Shown in pieces: positions 1 to 6,050 of a DNA stretch of 9,498 nt (positions are counted from its first letter, which is position 1; each line of letters starts with the position of its first letter). Under the pieces are notes generated by a model. The model did no database searches, was not told where the DNA came from, and saw nothing but the letters and a program-made list of their open reading frames with translations. Made by a program: the position numbers and the translations under genes. The DNA is from Candidatus Rokuibacteriota bacterium (GTDB lineage Bacteria; Methylomirabilota; Methylomirabilia; Rokubacteriales; CSP1-6). The stretch lies in assembly GCA_016206385.1 (NCBI GenBank), contig JACQRS010000323.1, positions 1-9,498 of the forward strand. Direction: 5' to 3'.

Positions 1-420
1 CCTCAGAAGGATCTCGAGGGCTTCATCGAACCGTTCACGCTTCTCTTCCGGGCTGATCCCGAACCCCTCGAACTCGTGCTTCAGGTAGCCTGAGCCGACC
101 CCGAGGTCGAGGCGGCCGTTGGAGAGGACATCCACCATCGCATAGTCCTCCGCCACCCGCAGCGGGTTGTCGAAGGGCAGGACGACCACCGCTGACCCGA
201 GACGGATGGTCCGCGTCCGTTGGGCCGCTGCCGCCAGCCAGACCGGCGGGCGCGGGATCCCGCCGTACTCGTGGAAGTGGTGCTCGGCGATCCAGAAGGA
301 CTCAAACCCCAGCTCCTCCGCCGCCTCCACCTGCTCCAAGAGCTCGGCGTAGAACTGGCCGCTGGTCCGGGGCAGCTCCTTCGGGTAGTGATCCACAACG
401 GAGAAGATCCCGAATTTCAC
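1..420 (-). CDS. Luciferase-like (LLM class) flavin-dependent monooxygenase, N-terminal part, cut by left edge
   Basis: The frame is open from a GTG start at 418-420 to base 1, giving the first 140 residues of a protein that continues beyond the window. LLM enzymes are TIM-barrel oxidoreductases that use reduced FMN or F420 to oxygenate small organic substrates. The fragment shows typical family landmarks: beta strand 1 MKFGIFSVVDHYP, the EHHF signature after FWIA (about residues 44-50), a strand IRLGSAVVVLPFDNPLRVAEDYAMVD (about 75-100), and the SNGRLDLGVGSGY loop (about 103-115) near the flavin phosphate site. The GTG is chosen because AGGGGG lies four bases upstream and the protein begins at the expected first strand. 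The gene starts eight bases after the stop of the bicupin dioxygenase gene, so it is the fifth visible gene of that operon. Family membership is secure. Substrate and cofactor (FMN versus F420) cannot be read from this part. Confidence 0.9.
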   Translation of the reverse strand, partial: MKFGIFSVVDHYPKELPRTSGQFYAELLEQVEAAEELGFESFWIAEHHFHEYGGIPRPPVWLAAAAQRTRTIRLGSAVVVLPFDNPLRVAEDYAMVDVLSNGRLDLGVGSGYLKHEFEGFGISPEEKRERFDEALEILLR

Positions 421-428
421 GCTGCCCC

Positions 429-1523
429 CTACTGAGCCCAGTTGGTGGCGTAGGCGGGATCCTCGGCCTTCTCCGCCTCGGCGCTCAGCCTGAGCGGCCG
501 CGTGGTCTCCACGAGCACCGCGACCTCGTTGGTCGCCTGGCGTTGCCGGATCGTCTCAAAGGCCTTCGGATGGGGGCCATGATGGATCCCCTGCGGGTGC
601 AGCGTGAACGCCCCCGGGCCGATGCCGTGGCGGCTCATGAATTCCCCGGCGTGGTAGAAGAGCAGCTCGTCGTAGTCGATGTTGCGATGGTAGAAGGGCA
701 GCCGCTGCGACTCCGCGTCCGACTCGAAGGGACGCGGCGCGAAGGTGCAGATCGTGCAGGGATCCGCGGAGAAGGTGGCGTGGACCGTGGGCGGCATGTG
801 GTAGCGGGCGCTCACCACGGGGCGGAGGTCGCGCACGTTGAACCGGACCGGCATGAGTTCACCCTTCCACCCCACGACGTCAAGGGGATGGAAGCGGTAA
901 AAGAACGAGGTGAGCTGGCGCTCGCGTCTGACTCGCACCTCCCACTCCCCATCGGACTCGGCATGGGGTGCAGGGTCCGGCGTCTCGAGCATCGCCGGGT
1001 CGATGAAGGCGTGCTGGCCCATGAGGCCCCGGTCAGGGAGGACAAACTCGCGGGTCTCCACGATGAGCAAGAAGTTCTCGCTGACCTCCGGAACCACCCG
1101 GTATGTGGTCCCCTTGGGGATCCAGAGGTAGTCGCCCGGCTCGTAGGCCAGCGGGCCATAATCGGTCTCGTAGCGTCCCAGCCCCCGATGGACGAAGTGG
1201 ACCTCGTCGCCATCGCCGTTTCTAAAGTAGAAGGGCATCGCCTGGCTCCGGCGGGAGATGCTGACCACCGCGTCGTCATTTTCGAAGAGCGCCGTCGGCG
1301 CGGCTGTCGAGTCCATGAGGTCCGCCGGCACGACCCGCTCGCCCAGGATCAGGCGCGGGCGGAGCGGTCCCTCGACCCTGACCCATGCCGTCGGGGGATG
1401 GAGGTGGTAGAGGTGCGAGGTCCGCCCGAAGAAGCCGCGCCGGGCGTGCTCCTCCTCGTAGGTTCCAGGCGGGATCCCCACATGGGCCTGTTTGGTGACG
1501 TGACCTTTGATCTGCGGAAACAT
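429..1523 (-). CDS. Homogentisate 1,2-dioxygenase-like bicupin (compact form)
   Basis: This 364-residue protein is related to homogentisate 1,2-dioxygenase, a non-heme Fe(II) enzyme that opens a hydroquinone-type ring. The first cupin holds YFRNGDGDEVHFVHRG (99-114) and GDYLWIPKGTTYRV (130-143). The second cupin carries the probable iron ligands: H279 in FYHRN, E286 in DYDEL, and H315 in HPQGIHHGPHP, matching the H-E-H triad known for human HGD (His335, Glu341, His371). It is shorter than classical HGD (about 430-445 residues) and the ligand spacing differs by about one residue, so it belongs to the compact bacterial branch and may not use homogentisate. The ATG start has AGGAGG five bases upstream (1529-1534). 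It lies 26 bases after the VOC gene and eight before the monooxygenase gene. No maleylacetoacetate isomerase or fumarylacetoacetase gene is visible. Family assignment is firm; substrate is open. Confidence 0.87.
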   Translation of the reverse strand: MFPQIKGHVTKQAHVGIPPGTYEEEHARRGFFGRTSHLYHLHPPTAWVRVEGPLRPRLILGERVVPADLMDSTAAPTALFENDDAVVSISRRSQAMPFYFRNGDGDEVHFVHRGLGRYETDYGPLAYEPGDYLWIPKGTTYRVVPEVSENFLLIVETREFVLPDRGLMGQHAFIDPAMLETPDPAPHAESDGEWEVRVRRERQLTSFFYRFHPLDVVGWKGELMPVRFNVRDLRPVVSARYHMPPTVHATFSADPCTICTFAPRPFESDAESQRLPFYHRNIDYDELLFYHAGEFMSRHGIGPGAFTLHPQGIHHGPHPKAFETIRQRQATNEVAVLVETTRPLRLSAEAEKAEDPAYATNWAQ

Positions 1524-1528
1524 GTCGT

Positions 1529-1534
1529 CCTCCT
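1529..1534 (-). promoter_or_regulatory. Ribosome binding site AGGAGG for the bicupin dioxygenase
   Basis: On the minus strand AGGAGG lies five bases before the ATG at 1521-1523, in the 26-base spacer after the VOC gene. It is a full match to the Shine-Dalgarno core and fixes this start. Confidence 0.8.
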
Positions 1535-1549
1535 GACCGGCAGGCGTCG

Positions 1550-1942
1550 TTATCGGGGCTTGAGCTCGACGCGATAGCCGTCGAGGTCGCGGATATAGAT
1601 AGATGGACCCTGGCCGAAGGCTCCCCGGCGCTCCACGACCTCCCCTTCCACGGCCACACCCCTGGCGCGGAGCGCGTCAGCCACCTTTCCCAAATCGTCG
1701 CAGCGGATTGAGAGGCAGAGGTGATCCATCCCCGTCTCGGGGCTCAGCGGTGGAGCCTGGGGGTCCAGGGGAAGCAGGTCGATCAGCGCCTGGCCGAAGC
1801 GGAGCTGGACCAGGGAGAATTTCGGATTGATATGATCGAGCGTGGCCCCGAGAAGGTCACAGTAGAAGCGCCGGGAGGCTTCCTGATCCCGAACGCGGAG
1901 CACCACATGGTCCAGGCCCAAGGGCTCGAAGAGTCTGTCCAT
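1550..1942 (-). CDS. VOC superfamily (glyoxalase/extradiol dioxygenase-like) single-domain protein
   Basis: This 130-residue protein has the two beta-alpha-beta-beta-beta repeats of the vicinal oxygen chelate fold. Repeat one begins at GLDHVVLRVRD (9-19), followed by a helix ASRRFYCDLLG (22-32). Repeat two begins at GMDHLCLSIRCDD (71-83) and ends in IRDLDGYRVELKP (117-129). Candidate metal ligands are H12, H74 and E126, the usual VOC positions. The single-domain length fits glyoxalase I, fosfomycin-resistance and small lyase or isomerase branches as well as small ring-cleavage dioxygenases. It is far too short for two-domain 4-hydroxyphenylpyruvate dioxygenase. The ATG at 1940-1942 has a perfect Shine-Dalgarno made from the end of the upstream gene, and the genes are three bases apart, so translation is probably coupled. 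In this operon a role in ring opening, or in handling a ring-fission product or thiol adduct, is an inference. Confidence 0.88.
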   Translation of the reverse strand: MDRLFEPLGLDHVVLRVRDQEASRRFYCDLLGATLDHINPKFSLVQLRFGQALIDLLPLDPQAPPLSPETGMDHLCLSIRCDDLGKVADALRARGVAVEGEVVERRGAFGQGPSIYIRDLDGYRVELKPR

Positions 1943-1945
1943 GGT

Positions 1946-1954
1946 TCACCTCCT
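1946..1954 (-). promoter_or_regulatory. Perfect Shine-Dalgarno overlapping the upstream stop codon
   Basis: The minus strand reads AGGAGGTGA, fully complementary to the conserved 3' end of 16S rRNA. It is formed by the last two arginine codons (AGG AGG) and the TGA stop of the TenA-like gene. The spacing from AGGAGG to the VOC ATG is six bases. It decides the VOC start and implies that terminating ribosomes hand over directly to the next gene. Confidence 0.85.
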
Positions 1955-2629
1955 GGACATCGCATGGAGCGTGTCCCAGTAGAGCTTCTCGTAACCCTGC
2001 AACAGCCGCGCCGCGCGCTTGATCAGGCGTGGGTCGGCGCCGCGGGCGAGCCCGGCGTCCACCACCGCCAGGGCTCCGGGCTCGAACTCGGCCGGAGGGT
2101 TGGCGAAGAGATCAAAGAACTCAGCGGCCTGGGCGGTCAGCCCGTACCGGCTTCGGAGCGCCTGGCTCATCCGGCCGCAGTTGGCTCCCCAGGCCGAGAA
2201 GTTCACGAGGAAGCCGGCGGCCACCTCGGCGTCAGAGCCGTAGAGGGCGAGCCAGGCCATCGAGGCTGGGTAGGCCTGGGCGCCGGCAGCGGGCTCGTAG
2301 GTCTCGAGTTGCGCGTCGTCCATGCCGAGGGCGCGGGCGAACACCCGGAGCGCCTCCAGCGCCGCAGCCTCGCCGCCCAGCACCGCCTGGAAGAACGGCC
2401 CGCTCGCGGTGGCGCCAAAGCGGTTCACCAGGAGCGCGACGCTCCGGAGGTCGCTCCGGATGATGTGGTACTGCTCGCCGGCAAAGAGCTTGAGGTCCTC
2501 CCGGCGCACCCGCCCCGCCTCCAGGTCAGCCAGGTAGGGATGGCTGAGGATCTCCCGCTCCACCCCCTCCAGCTCCCGCCTGATCTGCCCGATCAACCCC
2601 CCGGCGTCGGCCATCCCGCTCGGCTCCAC
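1946..2629 (-). CDS. TenA/THI-4/PqqC-type heme-oxygenase-fold protein
   Basis: This helical protein of up to 227 residues resembles the TenA/PqqC group with the heme-oxygenase fold. Members include thiaminase II, the cofactorless oxidase PqqC, and non-heme iron oxidases such as UndA and CADD. The N-terminal helix EREILSHPYLADLEAG (24-39) is followed by FAGEQYHIIRSDLRS (49-63), which places E52 and H55 in the active-site helix. NCGRM (150-154) and QGYEKLYWDTLH (211-222, with E214) follow. E52, C151 and E214 could stand for the Asp44, Cys135 and Glu205 of TenA. The full HDO motif (H-x3-D-x2-H near the C terminus) is not seen, so a diiron oxidase is not supported. The start is uncertain: GTG at 2627-2629 gives a 37-base overlap with the isochorismatase gene, and ATG at 2612-2614 gives 22 bases. 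Position in the operon suggests a catabolic rather than a thiamine-salvage role. Confidence 0.75.
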   Translation of the reverse strand: MEPSGMADAGGLIGQIRRELEGVEREILSHPYLADLEAGRVRREDLKLFAGEQYHIIRSDLRSVALLVNRFGATASGPFFQAVLGGEAAALEALRVFARALGMDDAQLETYEPAAGAQAYPASMAWLALYGSDAEVAAGFLVNFSAWGANCGRMSQALRSRYGLTAQAAEFFDLFANPPAEFEPGALAVVDAGLARGADPRLIKRAARLLQGYEKLYWDTLHAMSRR

Positions 2630-3306
2630 GGCCTGACGTTCAGGACTGCCTCGTGCTTTGCGATCTCGTCCAAGACCTGCTTGGTCGAGACCACTCGCGC
2701 GTAAGCCCGGCGTAGGATGTCAAGCGCGGCCTGCTGGATCTCGGGCCAGATGGTGGCAACGGCGTCCTCGACCACCACGCACCTGTACTCGCGATTGAAC
2801 GCCCCGACCACGCTGGCCAGGACGCAGATGTCGGTCATGGTGCCGGTGAAAACCAGCGACGCGACGCCGCGCGCCCTCAGGGTCCCGTCCAGCGGCGTGC
2901 CGGTGAAGGCGTCATACCAGTGCTTGGTGATCACCAGCTCGTCTGGCAGCGGCCTGAGCTCGGGGACGATGTTGACGCTCTCCTCGCCTTCCAGGCAGGA
3001 GCTGGAGGGACGGCCGAAGCCTCTCGGCGCGCCGGGCTCGGCTCGCCGGTGCTCCGGGTGCAGCTCCCCGACCAGCAGCGGAACGCTCTCCGAGTAGACG
3101 AACCGGGTGAACGCGACGGGCAGGCACCGCTCCCTGAAGAGCGCGAGGAGCGTCTGGACCTGCGGGATGACCTGCCGTGCGGGAGGAACTTCCATGGCCT
3201 CGCCGGGCTCCAGGAACCCCTTCTGCATGTCCACGACGAGCAAGGCGGTCCGGCCCGGCTCAAGCTTCAACACGCGCTCGAAGGTCTCGCTGCGGTCCAC
3301 GGCCAT
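2593..3306 (-). CDS. Isochorismatase-family cysteine hydrolase
   Basis: This 237-residue protein has the complete catalytic triad of the isochorismatase-like cysteine hydrolases: D26 in LLVVDMQKGF, K128 in VITKHWYDAFTGT, and nucleophile C161 in TGTMTDICVLASVVGAF. The preceding TGTMTD segment carries the usual cis-peptide region. Family members include nicotinamidase, N-carbamoylsarcosine amidase, ureidoacrylate amidohydrolase (RutB), maleamate amidohydrolase and true isochorismatase, so amide or ureide hydrolysis in the cytoplasm is the likely chemistry. The protein is somewhat long: an insert around 80-115 (ELHPEHRR to CLEGEES) may shape the substrate pocket, and a short tail (225-237) lies in the overlap with the next gene. 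The ATG at 3304-3306 has only a weak purine-rich site (GGCGGAG) directly upstream. It is the first gene after the promoter at 3333-3361 and so leads the operon. The exact substrate is unknown. Confidence 0.9.
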   Translation of the reverse strand: MAVDRSETFERVLKLEPGRTALLVVDMQKGFLEPGEAMEVPPARQVIPQVQTLLALFRERCLPVAFTRFVYSESVPLLVGELHPEHRRAEPGAPRGFGRPSSSCLEGEESVNIVPELRPLPDELVITKHWYDAFTGTPLDGTLRARGVASLVFTGTMTDICVLASVVGAFNREYRCVVVEDAVATIWPEIQQAALDILRRAYARVVSTKQVLDEIAKHEAVLNVRPWSRAGWPTPGG

Positions 3307-3332
3307 CTCCGCCGCTCAGAAAACGCGAAGCA

Positions 3333-3361
3333 AGCTTAGCCCGCCGATCGGGAGGGGTCAA
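3333..3361 (-). promoter_or_regulatory. Predicted sigma-70-type promoter for the isochorismatase-led operon
   Basis: In the 76-base gap between the membrane-protein stop (3383) and the isochorismatase start (3306), the minus strand shows TTGACC (3356-3361, five of six to TTGACA). An exact 17-base spacer follows, then TAAGCT (3333-3338, three of six to TATAAT). Transcription would begin near 3326, giving a leader of about 20 bases. The spacer contains an 8-base palindrome CCGATCGG (3344-3351) that a repressor could occupy. The -35 box and spacing are strong and the -10 is weak, which suits a regulated promoter. This is a reading of sequence only. Confidence 0.55.
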
Positions 3362-3382
3362 GGCGCCATCCGGACACTGCCC

Positions 3383-3823
3383 TCATGGCCGGTCCCTCAG
3401 CCCTTCGACGAACACGAGAGCGAGCCCCGCCAGCATCGTGGTGACGTTGAGCGCCACCGAGAAGAAGTGAAGCCGGGCAAACGCCAGGGGCTGGCCGGTC
3501 GGCGCCTGCCTGAGCGCCTCGAGCTGGGGAAGCAGCACAAACATGGCGAACCCGCTCATCCCCAGCATCAGGAGCAGGAGCACCAGCGCGCTCCAGGGGC
3601 TCTCCCGGCCGGACAAGAGCCGTCCGACCACGCCGACCAAGCCTAGCGTTCCTAGTCCGATCCCGAAGAGATAATACCTGGGGAAGACCGTCCTCACCAG
3701 CCTGCCCGCGCTTTCCCGGTCCAGGACTGAAAAGGCTGCCGGAGCGACAAAGCCGGAGAAGAAGGCCATCGAGCCAAGCCAGATCGAGATCGAGACAATT
3801 GTCAACAGTTTCAAGAAGTTCAC
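3383..3823 (-). CDS. Small four-helix membrane protein, DUF4149-like
   Basis: This 146-residue integral membrane protein has four hydrophobic segments at about 4-31, 49-70, 79-98 and 117-140. The N-terminal segment IWLGSMAFFSGFVAPAAF (14-31), with a small conserved loop after it and RYYLFGIG at the start of helix 2, resembles DUF4149/TMEM205-type proteins, whose function is not established. The start is a GTG at 3821-3823 that overlaps the TGA stop of the alpha/beta hydrolase gene as GTGA, with AGGAAG about seven bases upstream, so the two genes are probably translationally coupled. It is the last gene of the upstream unit; the promoter for the next operon follows its stop within 30 bases. 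No catalytic residues are evident. A transport or envelope role can only be guessed. Confidence 0.8.
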   Translation of the reverse strand: MNFLKLLTIVSISIWLGSMAFFSGFVAPAAFSVLDRESAGRLVRTVFPRYYLFGIGLGTLGLVGVVGRLLSGRESPWSALVLLLLMLGMSGFAMFVLLPQLEALRQAPTGQPLAFARLHFFSVALNVTTMLAGLALVFVEGLRDRP

Positions 3824-4830
3824 TTGAGCTTCCTGGGAGACTCCTTGAGGAAGTCGACCAGCAGCCGGTTCACCCGCGCCGGCGCCTCCTGCTGCACCCA
3901 GTGGCTCACTCCCGGCAGGTACACGAGCCTAAACGGGCCCGAGAAGTGACGGCGCGTGCCCCGAGTCAGCTCCTGACCCAGAAAGTGGTCCCGGGTTCCC
4001 CAGATCACCAGTGTGGGGGCGGAGATCTTCGGGTACTCCCTGACCAGCGGAAGCCCCCGGCGGAACATGGCCCGGTACCAGTTGATGGCCCCGGTGAGCG
4101 CCCCCGGCTTTGCCATGGCCTCGACATATGCCCTCAGCACCTTGGCCGTGAAGGTTCCCTTTCTGGAGCTGGCGTAGGCGAACCGCTTGAGGAACCGGAA
4201 GTCGTTGGCCGAGAGCAGCTCCTCCGGGGTCTCGGGGAGCTGGAAGAAAAACATATACCAGCTCTTCCTGAGCTGTTCCAGGTTGCCTTCCCTGAGGGCG
4301 CCGCTGAACGCGGCCGGATGGGGGCAGTTCAGGACGACCAGCCGATCAGTCATTTCCGGGTGGAGCATGGCGAAGGCATAGGCAGCGGCGCCGCCCCAGT
4401 CGTGGCCAACCACCGCTGCGCGCTCATGGCCCAGGGTGCGGATCAGCCCGGCCACGTCCTCCACGACGAAGCCCATCCGGTACGCCTCGACTCCCACCGG
4501 CTTGTCAGAATCGTTGAAGCCGCGCAGATCCGGGGCAACGACGCTGAAGCCGGCGCGCGCCAGCGCGCGGATCTGGTGGCGCCAGGAGTACCAGAATTCG
4601 GGAAAGCCGTGGAGCAGCACGACCAGCGGCCCTTCCCCCGCCGTCACGCAGTGAAAGCGGAGGCCGTTAGCATCGACGAAGCGGTGCTCCCAGGGCTCAG
4701 CGGGTCCTGTCCCGCCGATCACCCCGGCTGTGCTCGCCCCTACCCGACCCGCCCTCCCGGCTGCGCGCCGGGTACCCGCGCCGAAGGCGTGGGTGGGGCC
4801 CCATCGCCGTGCCACCCGCTGAGCCCTCAT
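3820..4830 (-). CDS. Alpha/beta hydrolase, epoxide-hydrolase type
   Basis: This protein of up to 336 residues has all landmarks of soluble epoxide hydrolases. HGFPE (74-78) supplies the oxyanion hole, D144 in GHDWGG is the nucleophile, and Y192 (SWYMFFFQ) and Y252 (NWYRA) are cap-domain tyrosines that activate the epoxide oxygen. D281 in WGTRD and H310 in PGVSHW complete the triad. Opening of an epoxide to a diol through an alkyl-enzyme ester is therefore the best guess; haloacetate or haloalkane dehalogenases share the Asp nucleophile, but the two tyrosines favour epoxides. The first 45 residues are Arg/Gly/Ala-rich and unlike the family, which usually begins near PWEHRFVDANGLRFH (46-60). 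The ATG (4828-4830) has GGAGG rather far upstream. A GTG at 4720-4722 (residue 37) would give about 300 residues, the usual length. It lies four bases after the CoA-transferase stop and overlaps the membrane gene by four bases. Confidence 0.88.
   Translation of the reverse strand: MRAQRVARRWGPTHAFGAGTRRAAGRAGRVGASTAGVIGGTGPAEPWEHRFVDANGLRFHCVTAGEGPLVVLLHGFPEFWYSWRHQIRALARAGFSVVAPDLRGFNDSDKPVGVEAYRMGFVVEDVAGLIRTLGHERAAVVGHDWGGAAAYAFAMLHPEMTDRLVVLNCPHPAAFSGALREGNLEQLRKSWYMFFFQLPETPEELLSANDFRFLKRFAYASSRKGTFTAKVLRAYVEAMAKPGALTGAINWYRAMFRRGLPLVREYPKISAPTLVIWGTRDHFLGQELTRGTRRHFSGPFRLVYLPGVSHWVQQEAPARVNRLLVDFLKESPRKLK
4756..4778. repeat. Hairpin and adjoining palindrome in the 5' region of the hydrolase gene
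   Basis: CCCGGC (4756-4761) pairs with GCCGGG (4767-4772) across a five-base loop. It overlaps a perfect 10-base palindrome CGGGTACCCG (4769-4778). No T-run follows on either strand, so it is not a typical intrinsic terminator. It falls in the stretch (4723-4830) that may be untranslated leader rather than coding sequence, and could be an intercistronic stem-loop. In DNA this GC-rich such a match can also occur by chance. Confidence 0.35.
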
Positions 4831-4834
4831 GTCG

Positions 4835-6025
4835 TTAAATCACGCCTCCGGCTTTGAGCTGCTCCAGCTCCTCCCGGCTGAGCCCGAGCCGTCCCATGTA
4901 GATCTCCTCGTTGTGCTCGCCGATCCTGACCGGCCCCAAGCGGTCGATCCGGCCGGGCGTCCGGGAGAGCTTGGGTACCACACCGACCATGTGGAGGAGC
5001 CCGCCGAGCGGGTTCGCCAGCGCCACGATGTTCTCCCGCGCCTTCAGGTGAGGATCCTCGAAGAGATCCCTCACGCTGTTGACCAGCGAGCACGGGACCT
5101 CAGCGGCCTCGAGCCGAGTCAGCACCGCTCGGGCCTCCTGACTCCCCACCCATTCCTCCACTAGCCGCTCCAGCTCTTCACGCTGCCGGAGCCGGTCAGC
5201 CATGGTGAGATAGCGCTCCCGGAGCTCCTCGCGCCCCATAGCCCGGAGAAGGCGGTGAAACATCCTGTCGTTGGTACAGGCGATGGCGATCCACCGGCCG
5301 TCGCGCGCCCGGTAGTGGTCGTGGGGGACGACGTACTCCGTTCCCGAGCCGATCCGTTCGCGGACGTGCCCGGTGGCGCCGTACACCGGGATCAGCTCGT
5401 CCAGCATCCTCAGGATCGGCTCGTAGAGCCCGACGTCAACCACCTGCCCCTCGCCGGTCAGCTGGCGGTGGTGAAGCGCCACGAGCCCCCCAAATGCCCC
5501 CATCACGCCCGCGAGGTAGTCAGGGATCGTAGGGGTCCCGGGAGTGACCGGAGGGCGATCCGGGTAGCCCGAGAGGTAGCTGATCCCGCTGACCGCGGCC
5601 GCGATCCGGCCGAAGCTCGGACGCTCGCGGTAGGGACCGGTCTGGCCGAAGGCGGAAATCCTGACCATGATGAGGCCGGGATTGATCGCCTTCAAGGCCT
5701 CGTACCCGAGGCTCCACCGCTCCAGGGTGCCGGGCCTGAAGTTCTCGGTCACGATGTCGATCCGCTCGGCGAGCCGTCTGATGAGGCCCTGCCCCTCAGG
5801 CGTGCGGAGGTTACAGGTGATGGACTTCTTGTTCCGCGCCTCGCTGAGCCACCAGAGCGAGGTGCCGTCCACCTGTCGCCCCAGCCGGCGCAGGTCGTCG
5901 CCCACCCCCGGCTGTTCGACCTTGATCACCTCGGCCCCGAACTCCCCCAGGAGGGTGGCGCAGACCGGCGCCGCCACGAAGGTGGCCAGGTCGAGCACGG
6001 TCAGTCCGTCGAGCGCTCGGGTCAC
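4835..6025 (-). CDS. CaiB/BaiF family (class III) CoA-transferase
   Basis: From a GTG at 6023-6025 this is a 396-residue protein, normal for class III CoA-transferases, which move CoA between organic acids as an interlocked dimer. The N terminus TRALDGLTVLDLATFVAAP is the family opening, followed by FGAEVIKVEQPGVGDDLR (about 29-46), NKKSITCNL (65-73) and TENFRPGTLERWSLGY (93-108). The catalytic aspartate is D169 in TIPDYLAGVMGAFGG, the same number as Asp169 of Oxalobacter formyl-CoA transferase. The reading frame extends upstream to an ATG at 6184, but those 53 residues are low-complexity and lie over the end of the FecR gene, so that start is rejected. The chosen GTG has no clear Shine-Dalgarno in the 25-base spacer, and coupling to the preceding TAA at 6051 is possible. 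Acyl substrates are unknown. The hydrolase gene follows four bases after the stop. Confidence 0.9.
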   Translation of the reverse strand: MTRALDGLTVLDLATFVAAPVCATLLGEFGAEVIKVEQPGVGDDLRRLGRQVDGTSLWWLSEARNKKSITCNLRTPEGQGLIRRLAERIDIVTENFRPGTLERWSLGYEALKAINPGLIMVRISAFGQTGPYRERPSFGRIAAAVSGISYLSGYPDRPPVTPGTPTIPDYLAGVMGAFGGLVALHHRQLTGEGQVVDVGLYEPILRMLDELIPVYGATGHVRERIGSGTEYVVPHDHYRARDGRWIAIACTNDRMFHRLLRAMGREELRERYLTMADRLRQREELERLVEEWVGSQEARAVLTRLEAAEVPCSLVNSVRDLFEDPHLKARENIVALANPLGGLLHMVGVVPKLSRTPGRIDRLGPVRIGEHNEEIYMGRLGLSREELEQLKAGGVI

Positions 6026-6050
6026 GACGCAGATCGAAGTGGGTGGGCGG

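Noticed and set aside
543..1577. 344-residue open frame on the plus strand opposite the bicupin gene
   Set aside because: It is antisense to a gene with clear catalytic motifs. Its translation is Arg/Pro/Gly/Val-rich without any recognisable domain, as expected from GC-rich complementary strands.
1721..2704. 327-residue plus-strand frame opposite the VOC and TenA-like genes
   Set aside because: It spans two real genes and their junction, has low-complexity composition and no domain signature.
4756..4772. Intrinsic terminator between the CoA-transferase and hydrolase genes
   Set aside because: The stem is only six base pairs and no T-run follows on either strand.
3799..4857. 352-residue plus-strand frame opposite the alpha/beta hydrolase
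   Set aside because: The minus-strand product has a full catalytic set (HGFPE, GHDWGG, two Tyr, Asp, His); the plus-strand frame shows nothing comparable.
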